From positions 124,721,894 to 124,785,893 of the forward strand of contig OX336388.2 in the NCBI GenBank assembly GCA_946902985.2: a stretch of DNA of 64,000 nt, read 5' to 3'. The translations under genes were made by a program, and so were the position numbers. This document shows, one piece after another, positions 63,476 to 64,000 of this stretch (positions are counted from its first letter, which is position 1; each line of letters opens with the position of its first letter). The notes under the pieces are model-generated. The model was not told where the DNA came from. It saw only the letters and a list, made by a program, of their open reading frames with translations, and made no database searches. The stretch is from Meconema thalassinum. Its lineage: Eukaryota; Arthropoda; Insecta; Orthoptera; Tettigoniidae.

Positions 63476-64000
63476 GTATCTTAATTATACCGACAAAAAA
63501 ATCAGGGACGCTCTGCGTGTTATGTAAAAGACGATGCCGCAATCGGATTGGCGGAGAAAATTTTTCCCTCCGAGAAAATGAGGTTACTTTGTTACTTCCG
63601 GGCGCGTGATTCAAATCTACGAACTCGCCGTATTTGCTGAGCTAGAGAGCAAGACGCTGGCCACCGCTGTGCTTCAAGCAAGGGAAGGGAGTGTGATAGA
63701 AGGTGACAGAGATATGCTGGCGGGCATGCGCAAGTTTCCTCGATCACCTCGGCTTGCTGCATGCCCGCCAGCATATCTCTGTCTCCTTCTATCACACTTC
63801 CTTCCCTTGCCTGAAGCACAGCAGTGGCCAGCGGCTTGCTGCCTGGCTCAGCAAATACGGCAAGTTCGTGGATTTGAATCACGCGCCCGGAAGTAACAAA
63901 GTAACCTCATTTTCTCGGAGGGAAAAATTTTCTCCGACAATCCGATTGCGGCATCGTCTTTCACATAACACGCAGAGCGTCCCTAATTTTTTTGTCGGTA
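63468..64000. mobile_element. Hairpin (foldback) MITE, right end outside window
   Basis: Begins CAGGGTGTATCTTAATTATA after a TA. Almost the whole element is one inverted repeat: the left arm 63470-63725 mirrors the right arm from 63763 on, around a ~38-bp centre. The right arm stops at 64000 at GTCGGTA, ~18 bp short of its expected end. The overlapping 96-codon frames on both strands are products of the palindrome. Confidence 0.87.

Noticed and set aside
1..64000. CRISPR array, bacterial operon, rRNA or defence system
   Set aside because: No short regular spacer-repeat pattern, no prokaryotic gene order and no matching protein; content is eukaryotic transposable elements throughout.

Overview
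This window reads as a gene-poor, repeat-dense stretch of an arthropod nuclear genome. A large-genome insect, perhaps polyneopteran, is my inference. I see no host protein-coding gene I can defend, no bacterial-type operon, no rRNA and no CRISPR. Nearly every long open frame belongs to a transposable element. Evidence includes apurinic-endonuclease/FADD-type reverse transcriptases with trinucleotide tails, a Ty3/gypsy-type LTR element, at least five tRNA-headed SINE families (S1-S5), TA-flanked mariner/Tc1-type elements, hAT-type elements with 8-bp duplications, one TTAA-flanked piggyBac-type element, Helitron-type A^T insertions and Penelope-type debris. N1-N12 are my local names for non-LTR families; none was checked against a database.

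Layout: 1-2210 is a decayed non-LTR element (N1). A tandem tRNA-like repeat (2211-2680) and two S1 SINEs follow. 8.55-9.33 kb is a Harbinger-like element. 9.47-23.6 kb is one old N2 LINE on the minus strand, blown apart by four younger insertions: an S1 SINE that itself carries a nearly complete 3-kb N3 LINE, a 9.2-kb gypsy-type LTR retrotransposon with near-identical LTRs, and an S3 SINE. 25.5-31.5 kb holds Penelope-like terminal repeats, a hAT element containing a rearranged mariner MITE, an N6 LINE, a hammerhead-like motif, a pogo-like MITE and Helitron ends. 31.1-35.2 kb is an N1 copy split by a mariner, which contains a SINE and a hAT. 35.4-43.1 kb is LINE 3' ends, a Helitron and 253-bp Penelope-like tandem repeats. 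45.6-46.9 kb is a mariner-type element one frameshift from intact. 47.1-49.3 kb is Penelope debris plus another triple-nested LINE. 50-57.6 kb carries SINEs, LINE fragments, two long-TIR mariner MITEs and a large inverted duplication. 58-62.2 kb is mostly Helitron, mariner, piggyBac and hAT nested together. 63.47 kb to the end is a perfect-looking hairpin element running off the window.

The elements act as hosts for each other rather than as a pathway. Target-site duplications let the insertion order be read: N1/N2 LINEs and Helitrons are oldest, SINEs and DNA transposons follow, and the LTR element and N3 LINE are the youngest. The most interesting signals are the hammerhead-ribozyme-like motifs (two or three convincing), a canonical -1 slippery heptamer at the gag-pol junction, and a mariner derivative with a tail-to-tail inverted transposase that occurs twice.
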